This document shows positions 51,801 to 61,714 of a DNA stretch of 64,000 bases, one piece after another. Numbering within the stretch: the stretch's first letter is position 1; every line of letters starts with the position of its first letter. The DNA lies in NCBI GenBank assembly GCA_905250075.1, contig CAJNOP010000014.1:2611848-2675847 (forward strand). Reading direction: 5' to 3'. Origin of the DNA: Rotaria sp. Silwood1. Taxonomy: Eukaryota > Rotifera > Eurotatoria > Philodinida > Philodinidae. A program made the translations under genes and the position numbers. The notes under the pieces are model-generated. The model did not search any database, was not told the origin of the DNA, and was given only the letters and a program-made list of their open reading frames with translations.

Positions 51801-53371
51801 GAGAGTTAAAAGATAACGCAATATATAGGCATCGCTTGTGACTACATACACTAACCTTGGTTAGATGTCATTGCACAATAGAGTTAATCGACAGACAACC
51901 AAACGGATGCATCATTCCCATGATAATTATTTCTTATTGTATCAAAAAACAAAACAAAACGGAAGTATATATTTAAGTATATAATAGACTAGCTAAACTA
52001 TGGGAAAAAAATTAGAACAAAACATCCCTATGTATATGTATGATAGTAATATTACACAATGAGATGGGATAAAAAGAAACTTCCAAGGGTTTATCATAAT
52101 AACTATTATCATGTCTCGAAAAACTTCAATTATATGAGCAAAATGAGGACAAATAATGTGTGGGTGTATGTAATTGACTCGCTTAAAAGCGAACTGTTTT
52201 GTTCTATGTAAAAAAAAAAAAGATAGAAAAACTTGAACAAGAATAAAGTGCGTGACTAGTTCTATATTACTAGTAGTTCTATTGACAATGATGATAAGGC
52301 CCCAGACCAATTAACCAATTGATGATTGAACGAAAAAAAATAAAGGTCATCGGGTATTTCCCGTTTGGCCTTAATGACTCGAGGTTATAATCAATCTATT
52401 CTTTAAAACAAATTAATATCAATAATTTCATTGGTTGATCATTTTACATTAGTATTATAGCTAAAAGGAAAATTTAACTTTAACTTTTTAGTGATTATAC
52501 CTCAAGTTTTTTTTTTTATTTATTGTAAATTTTTATATAATTTTTACAAAAAATTTCTTCTTGCCAAACATATAATAATATTGATCTCATAGAATGAAAA
52601 AGTTAATGATTCGATAAAATGAGTGGTTTTTTAAGGATTAGAGAAGAGAAAACAGCTCAATTTTATCATATCAGTCAAACTGACTAAAACGTATATTTCT
52701 AAAACATCCTTGAATAGTCGAGACGAATTAGTAATGATAGGGTGCTGGTAACTAGGGAGTGGCTATATATGTATTCTTTCCCTTTCATCTTTTTTGCCAC
52801 TCACAAATTGAACTAGCTTGAGGGTAGTTACATTAAGCGATGTATGGACATTGTTGATAATGGCAAGAAGGTTGGTGATGATGATGACGATGACTTTGAT
52901 TATATTTTTAATATGTACATGTGCGAAAGAGCTCCATATGGTTGTGTCTTTATAAATAAGAAACAAAAAAGGCAAAATGATGATGTGTGACAAATAGACT
53001 GAGAGTGAGAAGAAGACAGAAAGGAAATTCAATTGACGCCCTACTTCTCTCGATGACTGACCGATGGAAGCGTCTATATCATGTATCATTATCGTTGCTT
53101 TCATTTTTTTTTCTCTCATATTCTATTACACATAGAGCAATCAATATACCATTGACCATCGTCCTCATTCTGTTCGTCTCTCCTTCTTTTAATACACTGT
53201 AAAAAGGTTAATGTTGTAGCTAGCATGTGCTATCTATGTCAAGACAATATACTAAAAGTATTATGTATACAATGCCTTTTGTTTATAATGAAGAAAAATG
53301 TCAGCTGTCATCAAGATATGAGTTGATGGATATTCTGCGATAGTTGTACAGATCATTTCAAGCTTGGAAAT
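48876..53371. other. Intergenic between divergent Robo and SelP-like genes
   Basis: About 4.5 kb without a recognised gene. It holds microsatellites: (CA)n/(TA)n at 48779-48803, (CA)n at 49708-49733, (TA)n at 49830-49845, (CAT)n at 50957-50980. As the shared upstream region of two genes it may hold their promoters and enhancers; I can point to no specific site. Confidence 0.45.
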
Positions 53372-55223
53372 ATGTATCGACAGGAGATTCTTGCTATCGT
53401 TGTCTTATTCATTGTTTCAATAGGTGCATTTCCTATGAATGAAAAACTATGTTCACAAAAGTTAATGATAAATGGAACGAATTTAATTACAAATTATCGT
53501 AAACAAGTACTTGTTATAGGTGTTACTCACCTTGGTTGTCAAGCTTGTCGAAATCAAGCCATTAAGTATGATTGAATATATAAAGCGTGTCTAATGAGTT
53601 TTGATTCTTTTCAAGTAACATACTTCTCTTACTTGGTTTTTCTTTAGTGGAATAGACTAATATTATCTAGATATAATCTACACTAGTATTTGAGTTTTAT
53701 ATCTTTTATAGTCACAAAAATACAAATAACATAAAACTCTTGGGTGTTTTTATGAATTATTTTTTGCGAATAGTACGTTTGAAAAAAGTTTAGTTATTCA
53801 AGCAACCTCTCATATCAAATAACTTTTAGGTTTTTGTGTTCTATTATTTGCCATTTTATTAACACACTAACTCGATATGGGTTTTTGAAGATAGTTAGGA
53901 TAGCAAACATCAAACAATAGTTGTTATAAATAATATTGAATTTTTATTTGACGAGTGTGATAAACCTAAAGAGATATGAAAATGAATCTGAATTGGGGAA
54001 TCAAGTAGTAGAAGAATAGAAAATGTTTATCTTTTTTCTTGTTATATTTAATAAATTTACAATTGAAAATTCCGTTCGAATCACTATGTTTTTTTATTTA
54101 AAATCTCTAACAGAGCTGTTAGCCTGGCTTGCACTGTCTATATATGATATTGAACGAAGCCAGGTCAGAGTTGTTGATCTGTCTGTAATGTAATATTACT
54201 TTCCTAAGTATAACTTGAAATATAGGATGATGCCAAAATCTCATAATTTGACAAGAGTATGGCTGTAGACCATCTCTTCACGCATTGTCACCGACATCTT
54301 TTTATCTCTTTGTTGTATGCTTGATAATGCGTTGTTTTTCTATTATAATTACATTTTTTTCTGATTATATGCAATAGTACTGATATATTCAAAAATATGT
54401 CGATAAATCTAATGTTTCTTCTCTGAAAACATTTGTCCTTACACTATCTTGATGAAAATAAATCCAGTACATAATTGAAACTAGAATGATACATATTATA
54501 AAAAGGTTATAGAATTTACAAGGGAACATCTTCAGACATTAAATCGCTTTTCGACCAAGATAATGTTCCTTTGTTGAGTATTTGTAAGTAATAGAAAAGT
54601 TTTTAATCGTTTGACGAGATAGCGAAATTATAGGAAAAATGACTAGAGCCTGAAAAATTCGATCAGTAAATGTATGCTTCCAAATTCCTAATATTTTCTT
54701 GATTTTTTTTTGTCGGTCGAAAACTTACAAATCCAAGCGCAAGATTGATTGACTTGCAATTACTTGAAGGGAATCAAAATTTATTAGACACCCATTATTT
54801 TTTATATTATTTTCAATGAAATAGATATAATGATTTGTATCGTGATCTTGCACATCATAACATACGTGAAGCAGATGCACGTCTTGTTCTTGTTAATGAA
54901 CAACATGGAGCACAGTATTTACCTGGTATTTATTATGGTAAAATTCGACTTTTTCAAGATAATCACAAAGATCGATTCATAGAAAAATTAGGCCTTCATG
55001 GACAAAGATTAAATAATCTGATATTTGGAAAGTTAGAGAATTTTATTATTATGTAAGATAAATTAAAATAAATAAATATTTTATATTTAGATGTGGTGAT
55101 CTTGTCTATACTCAAAGATATCCTAATTCGAATATTGAAGAAGAAGCAAATTATCAACAACTTCTTCGCATTACTATGACAGTTGCCAAGAATAAGCAAT
55201 CTTGTCATAAAATGTGTAGTTAA
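53372..55223 (+). CDS. Selenoprotein-P N-domain-like secreted thioredoxin-fold protein (Cys form)
   Basis: Exons 53372-53565, 54825-55052 and 55091-55223 join in phase to about 184 codons. Introns are GTATGA..ATAG, 1259 nt, and GTAAGA..TTTAG, 38 nt. The N-terminus is a signal peptide (MYRQEILAIVVLFIVSIGAF). The centre LVIGVTHLGCQACRNQA aligns with the Sec/Cys redox site of SelP N-domains, here C-x-x-C with Cys in place of Sec. LYRDLAHHNI..ARLVLVNEQ then corresponds to the LxxLxxxxYxNIxYIVVN region, ICGDLVYTQRYPNS to the DRCGRLVY region, and the protein ends KQSCHKMCS. There is no in-frame TGA, so no SECIS is required. Vertebrate SelP carries a Sec-rich selenium-transport tail; this protein stops after the redox domain. 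Likely an extracellular thiol oxidoreductase. The long first intron is unusual here. Confidence 0.75.
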
Positions 55224-55374
55224 ATAAACTTATAGAGTTTCACTTTTTTTTTCTTTTGCTCATTTAATTGTAGTTCGACTAGCATTTATTTAATAAATAT
55301 TAGACTTGAATGAGTTAGATGAAATTTCACATCTCTTTCTCTGTTTGGGCTTATGATTAAGACTCATATTTTAG

Positions 55375-55569
55375 ATGAAAACCTTAGAATGGTTTGCACC
55401 ATTAGATGTTTCTTTTCGAGTTTTTGGTCGTTTTATTGAATTTTTAGGATATTCTGAAGAAAAACGTAATGAAGAGTGTTCATCTGAAATTTCCCCTAAT
55501 AACAAATTCGATGATACTAGTTACAGCTTGAGAGCTTTAGCTTTAATGGATGCCTGCCTTCTGAGATAA
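55375..55569 (+). CDS. Small unrecognised frame with coding-like codon use
   Basis: 64 codons (MKTLEWFAPLDVSFRVFGRF..) preceded directly by a splice-acceptor-like TCATATTTTAG. It could be a last exon whose partners I cannot find, a short protein, or a remnant. It has no domain, signal peptide or TM segment. It lies 150 nt beyond the SelP-like gene on the same strand, but no splice links the two in phase. Confidence 0.3.
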   Translation: MKTLEWFAPLDVSFRVFGRFIEFLGYSEEKRNEECSSEISPNNKFDDTSYSLRALALMDACLLR

Positions 55570-56054
55570 TACATTTGTAAGAAACATGAATTTCTCAGAA
55601 AAGCTTTCAAAATAGTTTAGTTTTTAGGTATCTCATATCCTAAGAAAAATTCATCTGTTTAACTGAAATATTCAGAATATAAAAAGTATCACAAGATCTG
55701 TTAAGAAGAAAGGCCAAAAGACACGAATATAAGGCAATAAATCTATTTGAGTTTTTCGGATTGAGCTGGAGCCTGACTTCCGAAAATAAATATAGCGCAG
55801 TACGGCCATAAATACAGAAGCGAAAGTCTTCTTAATGCAACAAAATCGGAGTTAAACAGCTATGATCGAAACTTTAACATCATAGTAAATAAAGTATGGT
55901 GAAACATTTTAGCATTATCAGGCATCGCTTAGACTATTAGTATAGTATACTTATAAAAACTCCCTTGAGTCCTTCTGTAATGTAGTATAGCGATACAGTC
56001 ATTACTGTTGGAGCACCGTTAGTATATTACAGGATTCATTTACATCGAGAAATT

Positions 56055-56470
56055 AAACAGTGCCAATACCTTGTCGTTTACCTTGTTGTTCTTGTCAAAT
56101 GACAGTCATTTAATCTTCTCTTTCAAAACTAAACATATCCGAAAGTAATTCCTCAAAACGAAAGTATTGATTTAGTATAATATATTGCTGAACATGGTCA
56201 TTATAGTATAGATGAAATACCTAAACTGTTTGTATGACATACAAAAACAATTGACTCACTGAAACAATTATTTCCAACGTAGTTTAATAAACCTGATTAT
56301 CATTGTATACATTGTTTTATTTATGATCTACTATTTACATCATAACAATTTATGATACACGTGAATGATCAACACATATCAGATATCAATTTATTAAGAT
56401 CGCAAAATTTTTATTCTTTAGATGGAATGATTTTTTGTACAAATTAACCTAATTATGTAAAGTAACTATT
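56055..56470 (+). pseudogene. Decayed unknown gene with several in-frame stops
   Basis: From about 56150 one plus-strand frame reads coding-like for about 105 codons through five stops: YIAEHGHYSIDEIPKLFV-TGA-HTKTIDSLKQLFPT-TAG-FNKPDYHCIHCFIYDLLFTS-TAA-QFMIHVNDQHISDINLLRSQ.. and a further TAA. Just upstream another frame carries CRLPCCSCQMTVI and SSLSKLNISESN, apparently the same protein before a frameshift near 56,150. I do not recognise the family. The Cys pairs (CCSC, CIHC) might be metal-binding. As in other dead genes of this window, nonsense codons outnumber frameshifts. Confidence 0.4.
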
Positions 56471-56571
56471 AAGTAACTTGATTCGATTCGAAAAAAAACA
56501 AAGATGAAAAAAAATCATCAATAACTTTCAAATGAGATAGATAATCATCTTCAATGCTATATAGAAATTTT

Positions 56572-57430
56572 GCTTAAGGACCCCTCCCCCCCTCTCCAAA
56601 AAATCAATTTTGGTCAAATTTTTCGATTTTATGATTTATAACCCATTAGATAGAGCAAAATGTCTACTCTCGAATGCACTATAGTTGATTGATTTTATGA
56701 TGAGCTTTAAGAATATTACATAAGTTTTTCTGAACCTACATATTGGAAAAAACAAGGCTTTTAAAAGCTTATTTTCCGTTTTTCTCAAAATCAGTTTTTT
56801 CGAGTATATCGTTTACGCGGGCACGCCTTTCTTAATAACGACTCAATAGAGAAGGCATAATTTTTTTCTTATTGTATAAAGGACAAGTGGGGCTAGATCC
56901 TAATAGAGCCCAGTTTTTTGACTTTCTCTTCTACTGAAATAAAAAAAATGGAATCTTTCGTTTTGTTTAGCGACTTTTTTGACCATGAATTCGAGAATTT
57001 TTCGAAAAACGTTTTTTTAAAAAACAAACGAAGGAAAATTCAAAAATCGGACTCTATTAGGATCTAGCCCTAAGGATACTCTACAATTTAAAATCCACGC
57101 CGACGTGCTTAGATAATATCGTCATGTTGAAAACCTTGCCCGCGTAAAGAGTATTTTTGACCAATGAATCGACTAGAACTTGTGCATATCTTTGAGATTT
57201 GGGGGAGATATTTTAACCGTAATCTATCCTAGCCTAGACTAACATTCTCTGAAATTTTGGTTGAAATCGGATGNNNNNNNNNNNNNNNNNNNNNNNNNNN
57301 NNNNNNNNNNNNNNNNNNNNNNNNNNNNNNNNNNNNNNNNNNNNNNNNNNNNNNNNNNNNNNNNNNNNNNNNNATCGGATGAAAAATAACAAAGTTGATT
57401 TCTGAGGGGGGGGGGGGGGGAGGCTTAAAT
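56572..57430. mobile_element. Fold-back element interrupted by a scaffold gap
   Basis: The ends are inverted: TTAAGGACCCCTCCCCCC..AAATCAATTTTG (56574-56613) against CAAAGTTGATTTCTGAGGGG..AGGCTTAA (57390-57427). Inside, TTTACGCGGGCA (56811-56822) pairs with TGCCCGCGTAAA near 57138-57149, and GGGCTAGATCCTAATAGAG (56890-56908) pairs with CTCTATTAGGATCTAGCCC (57053-57071). No coding capacity. A 16-G run (57405-57420) and the gap at 57274 fall in the right arm. I see no target duplication. Confidence 0.6.
57274..57373. other. Assembly gap (100 N), possibly artificial
   Basis: Exactly 100 N. The sequence before the gap ends ..GAAATCGGATG and the sequence after starts ATCGGATGAAAA, so the flanks share ATCGGATG. 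The two sides may in truth overlap. Confidence 0.95.
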
Positions 57431-59333
57431 TTATTGAGAATTCATTCAAAAAAAAGAAACCTTTAAGTTGGATTCTTAAGTATATATCGTTACTACGACT
57501 ATTTTTATAATTTTATGAATATTGTTGTATTTTTACTTTAGTGCAGTTTTTGTTTAAATATTGTTGTTTTTCCTTTTTTTGTTCAAAATCATGTTTCTTT
57601 CGATAAAAAATAAAATTTTTAAAAGCATTCATTGTTAGCATTTTCTAATCCATGTATGTTGTTTTTTTATGTTGGTTCAGATTTTCCTCATTTCCTGTTG
57701 TTTAGTCTTGTTGAACATGTTGAAAACATAACATGCTAAATTATCATCACCTCTTCCTGTTTTTCACTTCACTTCAACTGAAATAACATCGAAATCGATT
57801 CACATCACAATTTCTAATTGGAATACTAGCAGTTATGAACCCTCTCAAGCATGTTTTTAATTTTTATGCTATAAATTTTTATGTTATTTTCTTTCCTAGT
57901 TCGAAGTAAATATTCTTCTGCGTTCGCTCTTAAGGTATAATAAGTTCATCTAAATCTTGATTTTTTCCTCATTTTCTTGATCATTTGGATGACTTTTATA
58001 AACTATTAGTTGATAAAAAGTTATTTCTTTTAAATAAAATACTTTCATATCTTTAGAGACGATACATGATGAGAATGTATTGTATAGCATACATATAACG
58101 ACGATTATTGCTACTAGTCATATCAATACCATTCGAAATTTGCAGAAAAGCTCGATAGATAAAATATCATAAGATGCAGAATAGTTTCTAAGGGATGGCT
58201 AAAAAGCTAAATCTCTAGTGTTCTAGCGCCTACAAATCAGGATATAAAATTTGCTCTCACTACATGTAATCATAGAATGAGCGATCCTCCATCAAATTTA
58301 TGGAAAGCTTCCAGCAGTATTTTTTTGTCAAGTCATTCTTCTTCCAATTATCATTGACTTGACTAAGTTGTTGTCACACGAACTAGAGTGTGGTGAATCA
58401 ATCGATGCATACTCTATTTTAATGGTTGTTTTGTCAGTGACTTTTCTAGAACTGCTATGTGAGAAAGAGGATTAATTAAAACTTTCTTGAAATTTCAACA
58501 ATATATTCCATTCGTTCACAAATAACTTTCTTCGTTAATTATCCTAGATCAGTATCTTGCACAAAGTATTCGTTAGTTATATATTTTATTTTATAAACAT
58601 CAATGATTATTATTGGATTCAGATCGATGCAGGATCATGGACATTGATTAAAGATTTTGCACAGTTGATATTCTTGTTAAAAATTTGATACAGGAACCGA
58701 TCTATTGTTGCTTTATTGAGCAAGTATTCGAATTTTTTAGTAACTCATCAAGAAAACTTGAATCTTTGCATGGTCTTCGCATAGTTTCGGGAAAAGATGT
58801 GTATTATTCGTTTTCATGTGATATCAAAACGACAGAAGTATTAACCTTGAAAATCGTATCTTTTCTTCATTTCACAACTCTGTCTTTCTCTCCCAAAAAA
58901 ATTCTAACTAAATTACAGAACGCCACCGCATTATCAGTTTGTTTTTATATTTCCGTAGCAGTGTTTGTAGATGGATACCATTAGCCTTTCAAGCTCTAAA
59001 AATATAACTATTGTATTCGATTCTGGAAAAACAATGTTCCAAGTCTTTCGTAATTATTTCAATAAACTCTATTCTAAAATTGAATAATACATAAACAGAT
59101 ATCTATTCGATTCTTCGATTTGAAGTCAGCTAAGAAATATAACACAGAAAGAGCCGTATTAAATTATTGGAAAAACACTTCAAGAGTCACACATATTTCC
59201 CAATCCAATTCACAGTTGATCTAGCCCGGAGTGTGGGCGTGGATAAGACTCACCAGTAATCCTAGGTTCACACTTGGAAACTTTTTACAATAATTTAAAA
59301 ATACAAAGAAAAGAAAAATAAACATGAATATCA
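57431..59333. other. Intergenic, no recognised feature
   Basis: A 99-codon frame (58685-58984) has no recognisable domain. GTGTGGGCGTGG at 59230-59241 is a weak hexamer-like patch. Confidence 0.4.
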
Positions 59334-59345
59334 ATGAAAACATTG

Positions 59346-61673
59346 TCAAACAGCGATGAATTGATCGTCGACGAAAACGATGAAAATGATCATCTCATCA
59401 GCTATGATGTCGTCATACACCGAACCGATGTTGTTGTAGGAAGTAACCAAACTAGGATGATTCAGGAACAAAGCTGTTTCTCTTATTTTAAGTGCTTCTT
59501 CATAAAACTCAAATTTTCTCGAGTAGTCACCCATGTTGTTATACACAACAACGATGTTGTTGTAGGAAATAGTGGAGTCGGGATGATTCGGAGGAACAGT
59601 TCTTTCGTCTATTTTGAGTGTTTTTCGGTAAAATTCAAGTGCTTTCGAGTAGTCGCCTATGTTGTTATACGCAAGACCGATGTTGTTGTAGGAAATAGTG
59701 GAGTCGGAATGATTCGGAGGAACAGTTTTTTCGTCTATTTTGAGTGTTTTTCTGTAAAATTCAAGTGCTTTCGAGTAGTTGCCCATGTTGTTATACACAA
59801 CAACGATGTTGTTGTAGGAAATAGTGGAGTCGAGACGATTCGGAGGAATAGTTTTTTCGTCTATTTTGAGTGTTTTTCGGTAAAATTCAAGTGCTTTCGA
59901 GTAGTCGCCCATGTTGTTATACGCAAGACCGATGTTGTTGTAGGAAATAGTGGAGTCGGGATGATTCGGAGGAACAGTTTTTTCGTCTATTTTGAGTATT
60001 TTTCGGTAAAATTCAAGTGCTTTCGAGTAGTCGCCCATGTTGTTATACACAACAACGATGTTGTTGTAGGAAATAGTGGAGTCGGGATGATTCGGAGGAA
60101 CAGTTCTTTTGTCTATTTTGAATGTTCTTCGATAAAACTCACGTGCTTTGGAGTAGTCACCCATGTTGTTATACGCAAGACCGATGGTGCTGTGGATAGA
60201 AGCAAATGAAGGATGATCTTTTGGGACCATGTTTAGCTGAATTTTGATATCTTTTTCGTAAAATCCGATCGCCTTCTCATATTGACCCTCCTGCCCTCTG
60301 ACTCTACCAAGCTGGTGATAGATAAGTGCTTTATCACTGTCGTTGGAAGTGTTCTTGAGTAATTCGTTGTAAAGTTCTTCAATTAGATTGAAGTGATCCA
60401 TTGCGAGCATCAGTTGACCCATTCGATACCATCCAGTGCCGTGGAATTCCTCTCGTATTCGATAAATGAATGTGATCAGTTGTGGACGATTGTCGTCTGT
60501 GAGATTCAATTGAACTTCCCATATACGACTAGTATTGATCGTCTGTTTGATTTCACCAACGCGAAAAACAGTATGCATTGAAAAGAGAATTTCTTTTTCT
60601 TGCGGAAAAGTGCTGTAATCATTGATGAGAGCGGACGAAGTGGTCAAAGTCGGTACTTTACGCGGATCAATTACCATAATAAAAAGAATACCGACCTGGT
60701 TTTTATATTTCCGTAGTGCACGTCGAATGAATCGCATGGCTTCCTTTTGTTCTTTACTAATGGGCAAGAAGTTATTGAATAAGAGAAGTTCATCTTTTGT
60801 ATCCAGTAGATATTGAAAGTCTTGCTGAGACAGCCCTTGACCACGATAAATGATAAATTGTTTTGCACATGCACCGGAATGATCTTGATACAGCTGTTGC
60901 AATTGTCGATGAAGGTGTCGAATAAAAAAGGTCATTTTTGTCATGACTTTCATGTCAAGTGATCGTAAGGCTTGATTAAGCATGTTATACAGGCCAATAT
61001 CATAAGTATACCACCAGATTGGTGATTTATTGTGATATTGACACTGAAAATCTTTCAGCTCAGATTCGGAGATTTTTTGTTTCCGACAATCAGCAACTAG
61101 ATTTTTTACCGATTTTGCATTGTTTTCATCTATTTCTAATATAATTTCTTTGAATAGCAATGAGTACATGTAGGACAGTTCCACCTGATCACGATTTTGT
61201 TGATTCAATGCCGTTGCTGTCATCATCTGCTTCGGAACGAAACTCATCGGAATCGTGTCATGATCGCATTGATGGGCGGTCTTTTTTAAAGACTCACATA
61301 TGGGCTTGATTGAAGTGAAGATACCTTTAATCTTTGGCCATTCTTTTGTCCATCGTTCGTGTTTTGATTTGTTGCAACAAAAGATGTAAATTGCGTCTAA
61401 TTGTGGCATGCCATGAATATCTGACACGAGTTGTTGACCTAAAGCACCGGAAGAAATGACGATGGCTTTCTTGTCACCCATATCATTGAGACGTTGGATA
61501 CATTGTGCTGATGTTTTACAAAGATTCACTTCTCTGACAACACTACGCAACTGTGTCAGCGTGTGTTTACAATCTTCATTTTTTTCGTCGATGTTGCCAT
61601 CTACCCACATGAACAAATAATTTTGAAGCCGGCTGGCAGTAGCTGAGACTGTCGTAGTTGCAGCTGCACTCAT
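59346..61673 (-). CDS. ADP-ribosyltransferase (ART) domain + TPR repeat protein
   Basis: A single uninterrupted 775-codon frame. Residues ~15-145 form the N-terminal domain common to these proteins (YLFMWVDGNID; QLDAIYIFCCNKSKHERWTK). Residues ~190-400 form a NAD:arginine ADP-ribosyltransferase domain: FIIYRGQG with Arg277, FNNFLPIS where the family has S-T-S (first Ser replaced, Ser306 kept), and QEKEILFSMHTVFRVGEI with the E-x-E pair Glu359/Glu361. ARTs move ADP-ribose from NAD to arginine of target proteins. Residues ~450-750 are about seven 42-residue TPRs of the kinesin-light-chain type (ISYNNIGLAYNNMGDYSKAL). The end (SVYDDIIADE..) leaves the TPR pattern abruptly and is probably truncated. 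The repeats alternate GLAYNN and VVVYNN units. No signal peptide. Activity is uncertain because of the altered STS motif. The family is known to me as bdelloid-expanded. Confidence 0.85.
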   Translation of the reverse strand: MSAAATTTVSATASRLQNYLFMWVDGNIDEKNEDCKHTLTQLRSVVREVNLCKTSAQCIQRLNDMGDKKAIVISSGALGQQLVSDIHGMPQLDAIYIFCCNKSKHERWTKEWPKIKGIFTSIKPICESLKKTAHQCDHDTIPMSFVPKQMMTATALNQQNRDQVELSYMYSLLFKEIILEIDENNAKSVKNLVADCRKQKISESELKDFQCQYHNKSPIWWYTYDIGLYNMLNQALRSLDMKVMTKMTFFIRHLHRQLQQLYQDHSGACAKQFIIYRGQGLSQQDFQYLLDTKDELLLFNNFLPISKEQKEAMRFIRRALRKYKNQVGILFIMVIDPRKVPTLTTSSALINDYSTFPQEKEILFSMHTVFRVGEIKQTINTSRIWEVQLNLTDDNRPQLITFIYRIREEFHGTGWYRMGQLMLAMDHFNLIEELYNELLKNTSNDSDKALIYHQLGRVRGQEGQYEKAIGFYEKDIKIQLNMVPKDHPSFASIHSTIGLAYNNMGDYSKAREFYRRTFKIDKRTVPPNHPDSTISYNNIVVVYNNMGDYSKALEFYRKILKIDEKTVPPNHPDSTISYNNIGLAYNNMGDYSKALEFYRKTLKIDEKTIPPNRLDSTISYNNIVVVYNNMGNYSKALEFYRKTLKIDEKTVPPNHSDSTISYNNIGLAYNNIGDYSKALEFYRKTLKIDERTVPPNHPDSTISYNNIVVVYNNMGDYSRKFEFYEEALKIRETALFLNHPSLVTSYNNIGSVYDDIIADEMIIFIVFVDDQFIAV
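59540..60200 (-). repeat. 126-bp TPR-coding tandem repeat with a 252-bp higher-order period
   Basis: Blocks such as GTTGTTGTAGGAAATAGTGG (plus strand) recur every 126 bp. The alternate units carry GTTATACACAACAACGATG and GTTATACGCAAGACCGATG, giving a two-unit period. Adjacent dimers are nearly identical at the DNA level, also at silent sites, which suggests recent unequal exchange or gene conversion inside the gene. Confidence 0.85.
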
Positions 61674-61706
61674 AGCTAATTTGAAAAATTTTTGCTTGGA
61701 ATTTTG

Positions 61707-61714
61707 TATTTATA
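61707..61714 (-). promoter_or_regulatory. Candidate TATA box of the ART-TPR gene
   Basis: On the minus strand GTATAAATACA lies 34-41 nt upstream of the ATG (61673). A start site about 25-30 nt downstream would leave a leader of only a few nucleotides. Based on position and motif only. Confidence 0.35.

Noticed and set aside
59334-60209. 291-codon plus-strand frame with periodic DVVVGNSGVGMIRR
   Set aside because: It is the antisense shadow of the TPR repeats of the ART-TPR gene.
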